Positions 12,712 to 13,069 of a DNA stretch of 13,069 nt are shown here, piece by piece. Origin of the DNA: JACDAN01 sp035697545 (lineage in GTDB: Bacteria; Actinomycetota; Thermoleophilia; Gaiellales; Gaiellaceae); assembly GCA_035697545.1 (NCBI GenBank), contig DASSCT010000042.1, positions 1 to 13,069 on the forward strand, given 5' to 3'. Numbering within the stretch: position 1 is the stretch's first letter; each line of letters opens with the position of its first letter. The notes beneath the pieces were generated by a model. The model had not been told where the DNA came from. It did no database searches and saw only the letters and a list, made by a program, of their open reading frames with translations. The position numbers and the translations under genes were made by a program.

Positions 12712-13069
12712 TCACGAGCTGAGGCCGGCGATCGCGTCGCCGATCAACTTCACCCCGAGCACGAGTAAGAGCACCGTCATGATCGCGGCGTTGTGAGCGG
12801 CCATCCAGGCCTTTACGTCGACGAGGATGGCCGCGGCCCTCGCTCCCAGCGCAAAGTAGAGGACGACCGGCGCCAGGATCGTCAGCGAGCCGATCGCGAT
12901 GAAGACGGCGAGAGCTCCGATCGCCTCACCCGTTGAGATGCCGGTCTGAGCGATCGCCGAGGCCGCGGCGATCGTCAGTGCCAGGTTCTTGGGATTGACC
13001 GCGGAGAGCACGACGCCGAAGACGAGCGACCTCATGGCGGTGAACCGGTCGATGGCCCGCATCCACTTG
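12712..13069 (-). CDS. GAP-family (LysE-like fold) membrane protein, N-terminal part beyond the window edge
   Basis: These are the last 118 residues of a small polytopic membrane protein; the 5' part lies past base 13069. The start of the visible part, KWMRAIDRFTAMRSLVFG, and the motif LSAVNPKNLALTIAAASAIA are typical of the GAP family, named for a mycobacterial protein linked to glycopeptidolipid export. About three hydrophobic segments follow, with the last near the C-terminus (NAAIMTVLLLVLGVKLIGDAIAG). The fold is related to LysE-type exporters, so a transport or transport-assisting role is plausible but unproven. ATG at 13062 is in frame, but the preceding in-frame codons read Lys-Trp, as in relatives, so it is probably an internal Met. 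It converges on the DHA2 exporter with 9 bp between stop codons and no clear terminator in the gap. Confidence 0.85.
   Translation of the reverse strand, partial: KWMRAIDRFTAMRSLVFGVVLSAVNPKNLALTIAAASAIAQTGISTGEAIGALAVFIAIGSLTILAPVVLYFALGARAAAILVDVKAWMAAHNAAIMTVLLLVLGVKLIGDAIAGLSS

Noticed and set aside
12727..12741. Hairpin GGCGA-TCGCG-TCGCC as a terminator between the convergent MFS and GAP genes
   Set aside because: It is inside the GAP coding region, has a 5-bp stem and no T-tract on either strand.
13060..13062. ATG at 13062 as the true start of the GAP-family gene
   Set aside because: The frame continues to the window edge with Lys-Trp before Met, as in family members, and the visible part begins in mid-domain, so the gene is truncated by the window.

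Overview
The window is GC-rich, densely packed bacterial DNA: short spacers, frequent 4-nt gene overlaps, GTG/TTG starts and strongly G/C-ending codons. This style, together with a MalT-like LuxR regulator, an LLM-class flavin/F420 oxidoreductase, DHA2 exporters and a GAP-family protein, points to a high-GC actinobacterium. A Thermoleophilia-like lineage (Gaiellales/Solirubrobacterales) is my best guess, by impression and not by comparison. No RNA gene, CRISPR array, transposase or phage gene is visible, and no gene-free stretch exceeds 300 bp.

Left part (1-4151, all minus strand, transcribed right to left): an LLM-class oxidoreductase, a salicylyl-CoA 5-hydroxylase / 2-aminobenzoyl-CoA monooxygenase-type fusion flavoprotein, a creatininase-family metallohydrolase, and a benzoate-CoA-ligase-like enzyme cut by the left edge. 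Each junction can be read as an NTGA overlap (ATGA, CTGA, GTGA) with a Shine-Dalgarno core exactly 7 nt upstream, so this is a translationally coupled operon. A PaaI/EntH-type hotdog thioesterase (4182-4568) diverges from it across 30 bp. Together they look like an aerobic aromatic-acid route through CoA thioesters: ligation, ring hydroxylation, then hydrolysis of the product. The fusion flavoprotein has a visibly eroded OYE-type second domain. A 17-bp AT-rich palindrome sits in its last codons, in front of the creatininase gene.

Middle (4534-8037): an RDD-family membrane protein with a long soluble N-terminal region overlaps the thioesterase tail. Divergent from it is a large MalT-like STAND ATPase with a LuxR-type DNA-binding domain.

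Right part (8070-12702, plus strand): a small carboxymuconolactone-decarboxylase/AhpD-like protein, a two-HKD phospholipase D/cardiolipin-synthase-like protein and two tandem DHA2-type MFS exporters. Both junctions involving the exporters overlap (TGATG, TTGA). A palindrome (CCCCTAGGGG) spanning the LuxR stop codon sits just ahead of this group and is a good candidate operator. The window ends in a convergent, truncated GAP-family membrane protein (12712-13069, minus).

The most unusual material is the aromatic-CoA operon with its altered fusion enzyme, creatininase partner and embedded palindrome. Next is the LuxR-linked AhpD-like/PLD/double-exporter operon, a combination I cannot assign to any described system.
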